Shown here one piece after another: positions 28,565-37,932 of a DNA stretch of 64,000 nucleotides (positions are counted from its first letter, which is position 1; every line of letters begins with the position of its first letter). The translations under genes and the position numbers were made by a program. The notes below the pieces were generated by a model. The model was not told the origin of the DNA, did no database searches, and was given only the letters and a program-made list of their open reading frames with translations. The stretch comes from Pseudomonadota bacterium (GTDB lineage Bacteria; Pseudomonadota; Gammaproteobacteria; Burkholderiales; Burkholderiaceae_C). The stretch lies in the NCBI GenBank assembly GCA_019351955.1, contig JABBOE010000002.1:1-64000 (forward strand). Reading direction: 5' to 3'.

Positions 28565-30768
28565 AAACCCTGGTGTGTGATTGCAACCACAGCATGCCCC
28601 TGGACTTCGCTGCGCTGTCCAATGCCATCGGTGAACCCCTGACCCCGCACAGCCAGCTCTGTCGACGCGAAATCGCCCAGTTCCAGAGTGCTGCGCGTGG
28701 TGATGAGCCTCTACTTGTGGCCTGCACGCAGGAGGCACGGCTATTCACCGCAGTCGCCGCGCAGACCGACGGCGTTCCGCCGCCCGACGTGCGCCCCATG
28801 CGTTTCGTCAACATTCGCGAAACGGCCGGCTGGAGCCGACAGGCTCCAGCTGCCGGGCCGAAAATCGCGGCACTACTCGCTGCGGCCAGACTTGGCGAGC
28901 CCGAGCCAGTGCCCACGGTCAGTTACTCGAGCCAAGGCCACTGTCTCGTGATTGGCGACACCGAATCCCTCAGCCTTGCCGTGAGCTTGCTGTCCAACGC
29001 GTTTCGTCTCACGTTGCTGGAAACGGGACCTGCCAGCGGCAAGGGGCAATCGGGTGGCTTGCCGCTGGACCGCGAGCAGATTTTGCATGCAGGGCGCGTG
29101 CACGCTGTGCGGGGGTGGCTAGGCGCCTTCCAAGTCGAGTGGCAGAGTTCGAATCCCATTGATCTGGATATCTGCACGCGCTGCAGCGCGTGCGTCAAGG
29201 CCTGTCCGCAGGGGGCCATCGGGTGGGATTACCAGATTGATCTGACGCGTTGTACGGCTCAACGAGACTGCGTACGCGCCTGCGGCGCCATTGGCGCGAT
29301 CAATTTCGACCGACCGCCTCAGTCCCACATGGACACGTTCGACCTGGTGCTTGATCTTCAGCCCCAGCCTGCGATTGGTCTGCATCAAGTTCCACAAGGC
29401 TATTACGCGCCGGGTAGCGATCCACTGGAGCTGGCGCGCGCCGTGGGTGAGCTGCGCGACCGCGTCGGCACGTTCGAGAAGCCGCGCTTTGTCCACTATG
29501 ACCCCAAGCTCTGCGCCCACACGCGCAATGGGCTGCTGGGGTGTAATGCCTGCGTGGACGTCTGCTCAGCCGAGGCGATCTCCAGTCGCGCCCGCTTGCG
29601 CGCTGACCAGCCACAACGGCCGGTCAGCTCGGTCCAACCACCACGCGCGGAGACATCCCGCTTCCTCAACCAGATCGAGGTTGAGCCACATTTGTGCGTG
29701 GGCTGCGGGGCGTGCGCGACGGTGTGCCCGTCGGGCGCGCTCGCGTTTGCGTGGCCGCGCCCCGCCGACATGGGGGCGCGGCTCAAGGTTCTGCTCTCGA
29801 CGGGGCGGCGCGCCGGGTTCGAACGCCCGGCACTGCTGTTGCACAGTCAGGAGCTGGGTACGCAACTCCTGGGTGAGCTCGGTCGCCTGGCTGCAGGCAA
29901 TGGCGATGTGCGGGGCGTGCCTGCGCATGTCGTGCCCGTTGCGTTGTGGCATGTTGCCTCGGTTGGCCTGGATCTCTGGTTGGCGGCGATTGCCTGGGGG
30001 GCGGCTGAAATCCTCGTGCTTGCGAGCGGTGAGGAGGCGCCCGCCTATCTCGACACGCTGCGCAGCCAACTCGCCCTCGGCCAGACCCTTTTGCATGGCA
30101 TGGGCTACGCCGGAACGCGCCTAGCCTTGTTGCAGACACACGATCCCCTTGAGCTTGACGCGCAGTTAGGCGCCTCGCGCCCGCAAGGTCCGGTGCCCGA
30201 AGCCGTTGCCGGGTTTGCAGCCTTGGCGCAAAAGCGGGCGACACTGGAGCTGGCGCTCGACCACCTTTTGCGTCATGCCCCGCTGCAAGCCGTGGGGCGC
30301 GGTGAGCAACCGATTGTGCTGCCGCACGGAGCGTTTGCCCCGTTCGGGGCCGTTCGCGTCGATACCGCGCGCTGCACCCTTTGTTTGAGCTGCGTCGGTG
30401 CCTGCCCCGAAGGGGCCCTCCTTGATAATCCTCAGGCACCGCAGCTGCGTTTCGTCGAGAAGAATTGCGTGCAGTGCGGCCTGTGCGTCAAGACATGCCC
30501 CGAAGACGCCATCCGCCTTGAACCCCGCCTGCAGTGGGGGCCGCAGCGCAGCGAACCGCTCTCCTTGCATGCTGCCCAGCCCTGGCGGTGCATACGCTGT
30601 GGCGCTCCTTTCGGCACAGTGCCGGCAATCGAGCAGATGCTGGTCAAGCTCGCAGGCCATCCCGCGTTTTCCGGCGCGGCTGCCGAACGCCTGAAAATGT
30701 GCGGCGACTGCCGCGTGATCGACATGCACACCGCTGCCGACACCACCATCGACGACCATTCGCATTGA
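28561..30768 (+). CDS. Poly-[4Fe-4S] cluster protein (735 aa) of FDH locus
   Basis: Ferredoxin-type motifs CTRCSACVKACP, CNACVDVCS, CVGCGACATVCP, CTLCLSCVGACP, CVQCGLCVKTCP plus terminal CIRCG...CGDC. Confidence 0.85.
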   Translation: MKTLVCDCNHSMPLDFAALSNAIGEPLTPHSQLCRREIAQFQSAARGDEPLLVACTQEARLFTAVAAQTDGVPPPDVRPMRFVNIRETAGWSRQAPAAGPKIAALLAAARLGEPEPVPTVSYSSQGHCLVIGDTESLSLAVSLLSNAFRLTLLETGPASGKGQSGGLPLDREQILHAGRVHAVRGWLGAFQVEWQSSNPIDLDICTRCSACVKACPQGAIGWDYQIDLTRCTAQRDCVRACGAIGAINFDRPPQSHMDTFDLVLDLQPQPAIGLHQVPQGYYAPGSDPLELARAVGELRDRVGTFEKPRFVHYDPKLCAHTRNGLLGCNACVDVCSAEAISSRARLRADQPQRPVSSVQPPRAETSRFLNQIEVEPHLCVGCGACATVCPSGALAFAWPRPADMGARLKVLLSTGRRAGFERPALLLHSQELGTQLLGELGRLAAGNGDVRGVPAHVVPVALWHVASVGLDLWLAAIAWGAAEILVLASGEEAPAYLDTLRSQLALGQTLLHGMGYAGTRLALLQTHDPLELDAQLGASRPQGPVPEAVAGFAALAQKRATLELALDHLLRHAPLQAVGRGEQPIVLPHGAFAPFGAVRVDTARCTLCLSCVGACPEGALLDNPQAPQLRFVEKNCVQCGLCVKTCPEDAIRLEPRLQWGPQRSEPLSLHAAQPWRCIRCGAPFGTVPAIEQMLVKLAGHPAFSGAAAERLKMCGDCRVIDMHTAADTTIDDHSH

Positions 30769-30776
30769 GGTTGCCC

Positions 30777-31418
30777 ATGCCCTCCGCTCCCTCTGCGCTC
30801 ATGCCCGCGCCCGCTGATGCGGCTGGCGCCGAGGATGCGGATCGTGCCAGGGTGTGGAACGTGCTCGCACTCCTGTACATCGCGCCGCCCGATGACGTGC
30901 TGTTGCGCCATCTGGCCGGAGGGATGGACGTGCAGGGGCGCAGCGGCGAGCCCAGCGCGCTGCAGGCCGCTTGGGACGCGCTTGCCAACAAGGCGCGCCT
31001 TGTGAGTCAGGAGATGGCGCGTGAGGAATTTGAAACGCTTTTCGGTGGCATCGGCCGCCCGGCGGTTTACGTCTACGGTTCGTTTTACCTGGCTGGCGCC
31101 CTCCACGAAAAACCGCTTGCGCGCTTACGCAGCGACCTGCAGGCGCTCGGCCTCGCGCGGCGGCAGGACGTGGGTGAGAGCGAGGACCACTTCGCGATCC
31201 TCGCCGAGATCATGTGTTTTCTGAGCACGGCCAACATCCCGGGTCGTCAGGATCTCGCGCGCCAGCGTGAGCTGTTCAAAACGCACATCGAGCCCTGGGC
31301 CTTGCGCATGTGTGACGCCATCCTTGAGCACCCAGCGGCTGATTTTTACCGCAAGGTGGCCGAATTCACGCGTGCGTTCCTGGCCGTTGAGCAGGTTGGT
31401 TTCGATTTGCTGGACTGA
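30777..31418 (+). CDS. TorD/DmsD-like molecular chaperone
   Basis: 'EEFETLFGGIGRPAVYVYGSFYLAG', 'ESEDHFAILAEIMCFL', 'PWALRMCDAI'. Confidence 0.85.
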   Translation: MPSAPSALMPAPADAAGAEDADRARVWNVLALLYIAPPDDVLLRHLAGGMDVQGRSGEPSALQAAWDALANKARLVSQEMAREEFETLFGGIGRPAVYVYGSFYLAGALHEKPLARLRSDLQALGLARRQDVGESEDHFAILAEIMCFLSTANIPGRQDLARQRELFKTHIEPWALRMCDAILEHPAADFYRKVAEFTRAFLAVEQVGFDLLD

Positions 31419-31752
31419 CGCGGTCGACAAGGCTCACGAAACTGGGACTGGCATGCGTCGATGCCGCGTGTCTCGGCAGGGCTTTGCGGTGCCTATCCTG
31501 ATCCTTTGCGGCTGTGCGCCGCCCGCGGGCCTCGTCACAAGCAAAGCCTCACAAACCGACCCGGCTCGGTCGCTGCTGTTGCCCCACGCAACGGTGCTGC
31601 GCCGCTCGTGGTGGGCACGAAGGTGCGTGCGCTCGAAGCAGCGCACGCACAGGCGGGATCGGGGGGGCTCAGCGCATCGCCTTTCGCGTGGTTTGCCGCG
31701 TGCACTGGCGCGAGCAGCCATGGTCACGCTGCGGAGCACATGGGCGGGCATC

Positions 31753-32895
31753 TCAGAGAGCGACTGCCGCGGACCGATCTGCCAGGCATGGAGCGTGGAC
31801 GAGGTGTCCATGCCACAGACCATGCAGGCTGCGTGCAGCGACCACCAGCCAGATGCCTAGAAGGGCTGAGGTGAGGGCTGCGGCGAACACTGTGAAGGCG
31901 CGCAAACCCGTGTGCACACCCAAGCCGTAGGTGGCCGCGATGAAGACGCCGACGGGGAAGGTGAACCCCCACCATCCCAGATTGAAGGGCAAGCCCCTCC
32001 GTGCCTGCACGGCCGTCAGTAACGCTGCGGTGAGCAGCCACCAAAGGCCGAACCCCCACAGGACCAGTGCGCCGACCACGCCCAGGGGCTCGGCAAGCGA
32101 TGCCAGAGGTGCGAGCGGCGTGCCGACGAGCGCGCGTTCGGCAGCGACGCCCAGCGTTTGCAACGCGAGCGCGCCGGTCCCAAGAGGGCCAAGAGTTAAC
32201 CAGGTCGACACGGCCATCTCCTGCGGTGGAAGCTTGTGCACCGCCAAGCGGAAGTAGAGCAAGGTGAGAATGCCCAGTGCGAGCGGCACGGACATCCCCC
32301 ACAGGGCATAGCCCGCGACAACCAGGTCCCGAGCCTGCGGCAGAGGTAGGTGATTGGCCAGCAGGCCGGCACTGGAGGCCGCAACTTCAGCAGGCACGAT
32401 TGGCAGGAGCCATACGCCCGTCATACGGTCCAAACCGTGTTCTTGTGCGCAGAACATCATCAACGGAACCAGCCAACCCACGGCCAGGCTCAGGGCGACG
32501 TCCAGCCACCAGAGCTGGACAGCCGCTTGCGGCGCCCAGGGCCATTGGGGAAACATGGTCGCGAGACCGTTGATCAGCGGAATCAGTGCCATGGGCAGGG
32601 CTCCGAGGAACATGGATTGCACCGGGTGGCGCAAAAGGGGCAGCGCATAGTGCCGGAAAAATATCCAGCGCGTGGTAAATAGCGTGAAGAAGAAGATGAA
32701 AATCGCGGCGTCGGCCCAGAAGAGAACGTGCACGAGCAGCATGCGCCCGGGAAAGTCCAGGGGAAACTGGGCCAGCAAGGTGAAGACGATGCCCGTACCC
32801 ATGTTCAACGTGAACCAATTGGGTGTGAACTGCCGGATGAGTTCTCGAGGATGGGCAAGTGCCTGCAAGGGAAGAAATCGGTGCATGGGACGGCT
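31753..32895 (-). CDS. TDT family transporter (TehA/SSU1-like)
   Basis: Ten-TM-like ORF; 'FTPNWFTLNMGTGIVFTLL' typical; divergent from LysR gene. Confidence 0.8.
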   Translation of the reverse strand, partial: SRPMHRFLPLQALAHPRELIRQFTPNWFTLNMGTGIVFTLLAQFPLDFPGRMLLVHVLFWADAAIFIFFFTLFTTRWIFFRHYALPLLRHPVQSMFLGALPMALIPLINGLATMFPQWPWAPQAAVQLWWLDVALSLAVGWLVPLMMFCAQEHGLDRMTGVWLLPIVPAEVAASSAGLLANHLPLPQARDLVVAGYALWGMSVPLALGILTLLYFRLAVHKLPPQEMAVSTWLTLGPLGTGALALQTLGVAAERALVGTPLAPLASLAEPLGVVGALVLWGFGLWWLLTAALLTAVQARRGLPFNLGWWGFTFPVGVFIAATYGLGVHTGLRAFTVFAAALTSALLGIWLVVAARSLHGLWHGHLVHAPCLADRSAAVAL

Positions 32896-33101
32896 TTCCA
32901 AATTGAACTGATGATCAGGGATGCTAGACTAATTAAACAATAAAAACTAATGAAAAGAAGTGTGATGAACGATAAAAGAGATTGATTGATTGATCGTCGT
33001 CGGGAACGAAGCGCACTTGGCGGTGGGACCTACAGGTGTCGCCGCCAGCCGCGGGGTGACCCTGATGTCGACGTCTCGGGCCGCGCCGTTTCCCGCTATC
33101 C

Positions 33102-33989
33102 ATGCTTGCACGTAAATACCGCTACCTCCTGGCCTTGGCGCAAAGCCGTCACTTTGGACGCGCTGCCGCGAGTTGCCATGTCTCGCCGTCGACGCTTTCG
33201 GCGGCCGTTCGCGATCTGGAGAGCGAGTTGGGGGTAGCCATTGTTGAGCGTGGGCGCACGTTCTCGGGCTTCACGGCTGAAGGCCTGTCGGTGGTGGACT
33301 ATGCCCGTCGCATGAGCGCAGTGGAGGCGGATTTTCGGTTGCACCTGAGCAAGATGGGTGGCGGGCTGAGCGGGCGGCTTTCGCTTGGGGTGATTCCCAC
33401 CGCGCTGACCGTTGTTGCGGGGCTCTCGGTGGCCCTCGCGCGGCGGCATCCGCAGCTCCGCTTGGAGATCCTCTCGCTCAATACCGAGGAGATACTGCGT
33501 CGGGTACAGGCCTTTGAGCTGGACGGCGGGATTGTCTACAAGGAATCCAGCGACGTGGAGGGTCTGGATTTCATGCCCCTCTGGCAGGAGCGGCACGTGC
33601 TGATTGCAGGTCAGCGTATGGCAGCTTCGCTGCGCGAGACCATGAGCTGGAGCGAGGCTGGGCAGCTGCCGCTTTGTCTGCTGACGCCCGACATGCAAAA
33701 CCGCAAGACCATCGACCGTGTCTTCGACGGGCTGGGCGCGCGTCCGCAGCCCGGCCTGGAGACGAATTCCATCGTCAGCATGCTGGCGCACGTCGGAAGC
33801 GGGTCGTGGTGCGCCATCCTTCCGGGGAGTGTGCTGGACGTCGTGGGTACCCCCAAAGGTGTGAAAGTCGTGCGCCTGGTCGAGCCAACGGTGACGTGGG
33901 AGACCGGGTTGATCACCTTGGCGCGCGAACCTCGCCCAGTCGGCGTCGAGGCGCTGCTGTCCGCAGCCCGCAACGCTCGGGAACGCTGA
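33102..33989 (+). CDS. LysR family transcriptional regulator
   Basis: N-term HTH 'RKYRYLLALAQSRHFGRAAASCHVSPSTLSAAVRDLESELGVAIVERG'. Confidence 0.92.
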   Translation: MLARKYRYLLALAQSRHFGRAAASCHVSPSTLSAAVRDLESELGVAIVERGRTFSGFTAEGLSVVDYARRMSAVEADFRLHLSKMGGGLSGRLSLGVIPTALTVVAGLSVALARRHPQLRLEILSLNTEEILRRVQAFELDGGIVYKESSDVEGLDFMPLWQERHVLIAGQRMAASLRETMSWSEAGQLPLCLLTPDMQNRKTIDRVFDGLGARPQPGLETNSIVSMLAHVGSGSWCAILPGSVLDVVGTPKGVKVVRLVEPTVTWETGLITLAREPRPVGVEALLSAARNARER

Positions 33990-34169
33990 TGGCAATCAGA
34001 ACCGCCCACTTCCGAGGCGATCGCCCGCGCGCTTCCGAAGCGCACGTTTGCCATTTTTGGCCCATTGCGCGTCGTTTGTTCGGAAAAATCGCATAAGTCT
34101 TCGGAAAGAATCGTGACCGTAGCAGGGATCCCCATATGGATTGTCTTCATCAAATTCCGGTATAAAGAC

Positions 34170-34195
34170 CTAGACCCCCGATATCGGGGGTCTAG
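34170..34195. promoter_or_regulatory. Perfect 26-bp palindrome upstream of OFA transporter
   Basis: CTAGACCCCCGATATCGGGGGTCTAG, identical to its reverse complement; just downstream of a TATAAA-like -10. Confidence 0.75.
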
Positions 34196-34223
34196 AAAAC
34201 ACTCGGACCCATGAGGAGACACG

Positions 34224-35867
34224 ATGTCTGAATCCCTAGCAAGGCCTATGCCGGCGAGCGGGTTACTTGACCGCGAACGCACCGTTGCCGGTGCACGATT
34301 CAACCGTTGGCTGGTGCCGCCAGCGGCTCTTGCCATCCATTTGTGCATCGGCATGGCGTATGGCTTCTCCGTGTTTTGGCTTCCGATGACCAAACTGTTG
34401 TCAAACACGGACGAGGCGACGTGCAAGGCGCAAGGGCTGATGGCCGAGATGTTCAGTACGACTTGTAACTGGACCGTGCCTTCAGTGACGCACACGTTCG
34501 AGATGTTCATCGCCGTCCTCGGCATTGCTGCGGCGCTGTGGGGTGGCTGGCTGGAGCACGCCGGTCCCCGCAAGGCCGGTTTCATCGCCGCATTGTGTTG
34601 GGGCGGTGGCCTCGTCATTGGCGGCATTGGCGTGTCCACGCACCAGCTTTGGCTGCTGTGGCTGGGCTGCGGGATCATTGGCGGGGTTGGGCAGGGACTG
34701 GGCTACATCAGCCCGGTGTCGACGCTGATCAAGTGGTTCCCTGACCGTCGGGGCATGGCCACGGGCTTTGCCATCATGGGGTACGGAGGTGGTGCAATGA
34801 TCGGAGCGCCGATTGCTGTGGCGCTGATGAAACATTTCGGCGGCGGCGACAGCTCGCAGGGAGTGGCCATGACCCTGATCGTCATGGGCATTTTGTATTT
34901 CATCGTGATGTCGGCTGGTGCATTCGGCATTCGCATCCCGCCCAGCGGCTGGAAGCCAGCGGGCTGGGATGAGGCGTCAAGCGGCTCCAGAAAGGCGATG
35001 ATTACCCCCCATCACGTGCATTTGGATGTGGCCTGGAAGACACCCCAGTTCTGGTTGATCTGGGGTGTGCTGTGCCTGAACGTGACAGCCGGGATCGGGG
35101 TGATTTCCATGGCCAGTCCCATGTTGCAGGATGTGTTCGGTGGGCACCTGATCGGGCTGGATTCGCTCACGGCGCTGACCACGGCGCAAAAGGCGGCTGT
35201 TGCGGCGTCCGCGGCCGGCCTGGTGGGCTTGATCAGCCTGTTCAACAGTCTGGGACGGTTGTTTTGGGCCAGCATTTCCGACCATATCGGTCGCAAGATG
35301 ACGTACTCCGTGTTCTTTATCCTGGGCATGGCGCTATACATCAGCCTTCCCACGCTGGGCCATTTGGGCATGGCAGGTCTCTTCGTCATTGGCGTGTGCC
35401 TGATTTTGACGATGTACGGTGGAGGCTTCTCAACGGTGCCGGCTTATCTTGCTGACATTTTTGGCACCCAGATGGTCGGGGCGATTCACGGGCGGCTGCT
35501 GACGGCGTGGTCCGTGGCGGGCATCGCGGGACCCTTCCTGATTGCCGCCATCCGGCAGACGCAGATCAACGCCGGGGTGGCGCACAACCTCGTGTATGAC
35601 CGAACCCTGTATATCCTGGCGGGTTTGCTCCTCGCAGGGCTTGTCCTCAACCTCCTGGTGCGCCCGGTTGACGCCAAGCACAACATGACGGCCGAGCAAC
35701 TCGCGCGCGAAAGGGCACTTCAGCACGAGGATCGCACCGCGGGTGACCCCGCGCATGCAGCGCGCGGCCCGTTTGGGCTCTCCGGGGTTTTGGCCTGGGC
35801 CGCAATCGGCATCCCCTTCCTCATCGGTGTCTATATCGCGCTGCAGAAGGCCGCCGTCCTTTTTTGA
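34224..35867 (+). CDS. OFA (oxalate/formate antiporter) family MFS transporter
   Basis: 'IHLCIGMAYGFSVFWLPM', 'GGIGVSTHQLWLLWLGCGIIGGVGQGLGYISPVSTLIKWFPDRRGMATGFAIMGYGGGAMIGAP'. Confidence 0.92.
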   Translation: MSESLARPMPASGLLDRERTVAGARFNRWLVPPAALAIHLCIGMAYGFSVFWLPMTKLLSNTDEATCKAQGLMAEMFSTTCNWTVPSVTHTFEMFIAVLGIAAALWGGWLEHAGPRKAGFIAALCWGGGLVIGGIGVSTHQLWLLWLGCGIIGGVGQGLGYISPVSTLIKWFPDRRGMATGFAIMGYGGGAMIGAPIAVALMKHFGGGDSSQGVAMTLIVMGILYFIVMSAGAFGIRIPPSGWKPAGWDEASSGSRKAMITPHHVHLDVAWKTPQFWLIWGVLCLNVTAGIGVISMASPMLQDVFGGHLIGLDSLTALTTAQKAAVAASAAGLVGLISLFNSLGRLFWASISDHIGRKMTYSVFFILGMALYISLPTLGHLGMAGLFVIGVCLILTMYGGGFSTVPAYLADIFGTQMVGAIHGRLLTAWSVAGIAGPFLIAAIRQTQINAGVAHNLVYDRTLYILAGLLLAGLVLNLLVRPVDAKHNMTAEQLARERALQHEDRTAGDPAHAARGPFGLSGVLAWAAIGIPFLIGVYIALQKAAVLF

Positions 35868-35918
35868 AGTAAGGTCTGAGAGTCGGTCTCGCATTCCCGG
35901 CTCCTCGTTCCATGCACA

Positions 35919-35946
35919 ACGAGGCCGGCATCGACGCCGGCCTCGT
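35919..35946 (+). terminator. Strong stem-loop between OFA transporter and FDH beta gene
   Basis: ACGAGGCCGGC (35919-35929) / GCCGGCCTCGT (35936-35946), perfect 11-bp arms with 6-nt loop; no clear U-tract. Confidence 0.5.
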
Positions 35947-35965
35947 CACTTCACAAGACTCCCCC

Positions 35966-37819
35966 ATGCCCAGCCCAGCGCCCACAAACACTCCTCGAGC
36001 GGTCGAGCCCGAGCAAAGCGCCGCGCGCGCGCAGCCCGTGCGTTTCATGCGCGTGACTCCGCGCGGTGGTCTCGTCAGCCCCGAGGCTAGGCAAGCAGTC
36101 AAGGCGGCCAGCGGCGACTTGGCGTCGCGTCCTGACTTGCTGATCGAGCACCTGCACCGCCTAGTGGACGCCGAGGGTGGGTTGCGTCCGTCGCGTCTTG
36201 CAGCCTTGGCCGAGACGTTGCGCCTGTCCACCAGCGAGGTGTATGAGGTGGCAAGTTTCTACGACCACTTGCGCCTGTTGCGCGAGGATGAGCCCGCGCC
36301 GAGAGCGACCGTACGCGTGTGTACCAATCTGAGTTGCGCGCTCGCCGGCGCGGATGCCTTGCTCCACGCGCTGCAACACCGCTGCGGTGTCGATGTCGCA
36401 GTTGAAGGCGCGTCGTGCATGGGCCTGTGCACACAGGCGCCAGGTGTGCTTGTGGGGCGCCACGCGCTCGGCAACGCCACGCCCGAGGCGGTGATTGCCG
36501 CCCTGCCCGAGGCGTCTACTCCCGCCAGGCCGCCGGCAGCCGCCGTGTGCTACGCGGAGTATCGTGCCGGAGGCGGTTACCGCCTTCTCGAGGAGTGTCA
36601 TGCCGCAGTGCGCGCGCCGGAAGAAATCATGGCGCAACTCGAAGCCGCGGACTTGCGCGGGCTGGGCGGCGCCGGTTTTCCCTCCGTGCGCAAATGGCGC
36701 ACGCTCGCCCAGCAACCGAGCCCGCGTCTGATCGTGCTCAATGCAGACGAAGGCGAAGTCGGCACTTGCAAGGACGGCCACATTCTCCGCACAGACCCTC
36801 ACCGCGTGCTCGAAGGCATGCTCGTTGCAGCGTGGGCGGTGGCTGCCGGCAGGATTTGGATTTACCTGCGCGACGAATACGCTGCCGAGAACACTTTGCT
36901 GCACCGCGAACTGCAGGCCCTTCATGAAGCGGGTCTCGTGCGCTATGGCGGCGTGGACGTCGGTGGCCCTGAGGACGATGAACCGGGAGCGGACGCCGAG
37001 GTGCGTGCGCGACCGCCGCGTGTGGCCCTGCGCCGAGGTGCGGGCGCCTATATCTGCGGCGAGGAGTCCGCGTTGATTGAGTCCCTTGAAGGCAAACGTG
37101 GCATGCCACGCCTGAAGCCGCCCATCGTGGCCATCAGTGGGCTCTTTGGCAAGCCGACGTTGGAGCATAACGTGGAGACCCTCTGGTGGGTTCGCGATAT
37201 CGTGCAAGGTGGCGGTCAGGCGTGGGCCGCATTGGGCCGGCGCGGACGCAAAGGCGTGCGACGCTTCACCGTCTCCGGGCGCGTGACCAGACCTGGCGTC
37301 TACCTGGCGCCGGCCGGCATCACCGCGCGCGAACTGATCGAGGAGCATGCGGGGGGAATGGCTCCGGGCTGGTCGCTCTATGGCGTGTTGCCCGGTGGGG
37401 CGTCAGGGGGCATCCTCAACGCGAATCAGGCTGATCTGCCGCTGGACTTCGGCACCCTTGACGCCGAAGGTTGCTTCATCGGGTCGATGGCGGTCGTCGT
37501 TCTGGGCCAGCGGGAGGGCCATGTCGACATGGCGCGCGAGGCGGCTACCAACTTGATGCAGTTTTTTGCCCACGAGAGCTGTGGCCAGTGCACCCCGTGC
37601 CGCGAAGGCACCCACCAGATGCTTGCGGCGATGGCTTCACCAGCGTGGGATGCAACGCACATCGCTGGGTTGACCCGGATCATGCGCGATGCCTCGATAT
37701 GCGGACTCGGTCAAGCCGCGCCGAATCCAACCGACAGCGTATTGCGGCACTTTCCACAGGAGGTCGGTTTGCAAGGCACGCTTGCAGGAGGCGCGGACAA
37801 GAGCGAGCCGCGCGGATGA
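35966..37819 (+). CDS. NAD-dependent formate dehydrogenase beta subunit (NuoE-NuoF fusion)
   Basis: N-terminal NuoE-like [2Fe-2S] region 'CTNLSCALAG...GASCMGLCTQAPG'; NuoF region 'LRGLGGAGFPSVRKW', 'GAGAYICGEESALIESLEGKRGMPRLKPP', 'ESCGQCTPCREGTHQM'. Upstream start at 35912 is possible. Confidence 0.9.
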   Translation: MPSPAPTNTPRAVEPEQSAARAQPVRFMRVTPRGGLVSPEARQAVKAASGDLASRPDLLIEHLHRLVDAEGGLRPSRLAALAETLRLSTSEVYEVASFYDHLRLLREDEPAPRATVRVCTNLSCALAGADALLHALQHRCGVDVAVEGASCMGLCTQAPGVLVGRHALGNATPEAVIAALPEASTPARPPAAAVCYAEYRAGGGYRLLEECHAAVRAPEEIMAQLEAADLRGLGGAGFPSVRKWRTLAQQPSPRLIVLNADEGEVGTCKDGHILRTDPHRVLEGMLVAAWAVAAGRIWIYLRDEYAAENTLLHRELQALHEAGLVRYGGVDVGGPEDDEPGADAEVRARPPRVALRRGAGAYICGEESALIESLEGKRGMPRLKPPIVAISGLFGKPTLEHNVETLWWVRDIVQGGGQAWAALGRRGRKGVRRFTVSGRVTRPGVYLAPAGITARELIEEHAGGMAPGWSLYGVLPGGASGGILNANQADLPLDFGTLDAEGCFIGSMAVVVLGQREGHVDMAREAATNLMQFFAHESCGQCTPCREGTHQMLAAMASPAWDATHIAGLTRIMRDASICGLGQAAPNPTDSVLRHFPQEVGLQGTLAGGADKSEPRG

Positions 37820-37932
37820 CGCCAATGGAAGGACGAGGGCAGCGAGGCATCGCATCGGTGTGCCTTGCTGCCTTTCGTGGACTGGCATCGTCATGCCGTG
37901 TTGCACAACCCCTACCCGATGAGGACTGAACC

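Noticed and set aside
29142-29157. tRNA T-loop-like GAGTTCGAATCCC
   Set aside because: Lies inside the poly-ferredoxin CDS and no cloverleaf or acceptor stem surrounds it.
31425-31874. Possible small lipoprotein (MRRCRVSRQGFAVPILILCGCAPP...)
   Set aside because: Downstream translation is Arg-rich nonsense-like and overlaps the TDT gene; no clear RBS or homology.
33096-33995. 299-aa minus ORF opposite the LysR gene
   Set aside because: Antisense shadow of a clear LysR regulator.
36161-37348. 395-aa minus ORF opposite the NAD-FDH beta gene
   Set aside because: Antisense shadow; no motifs.
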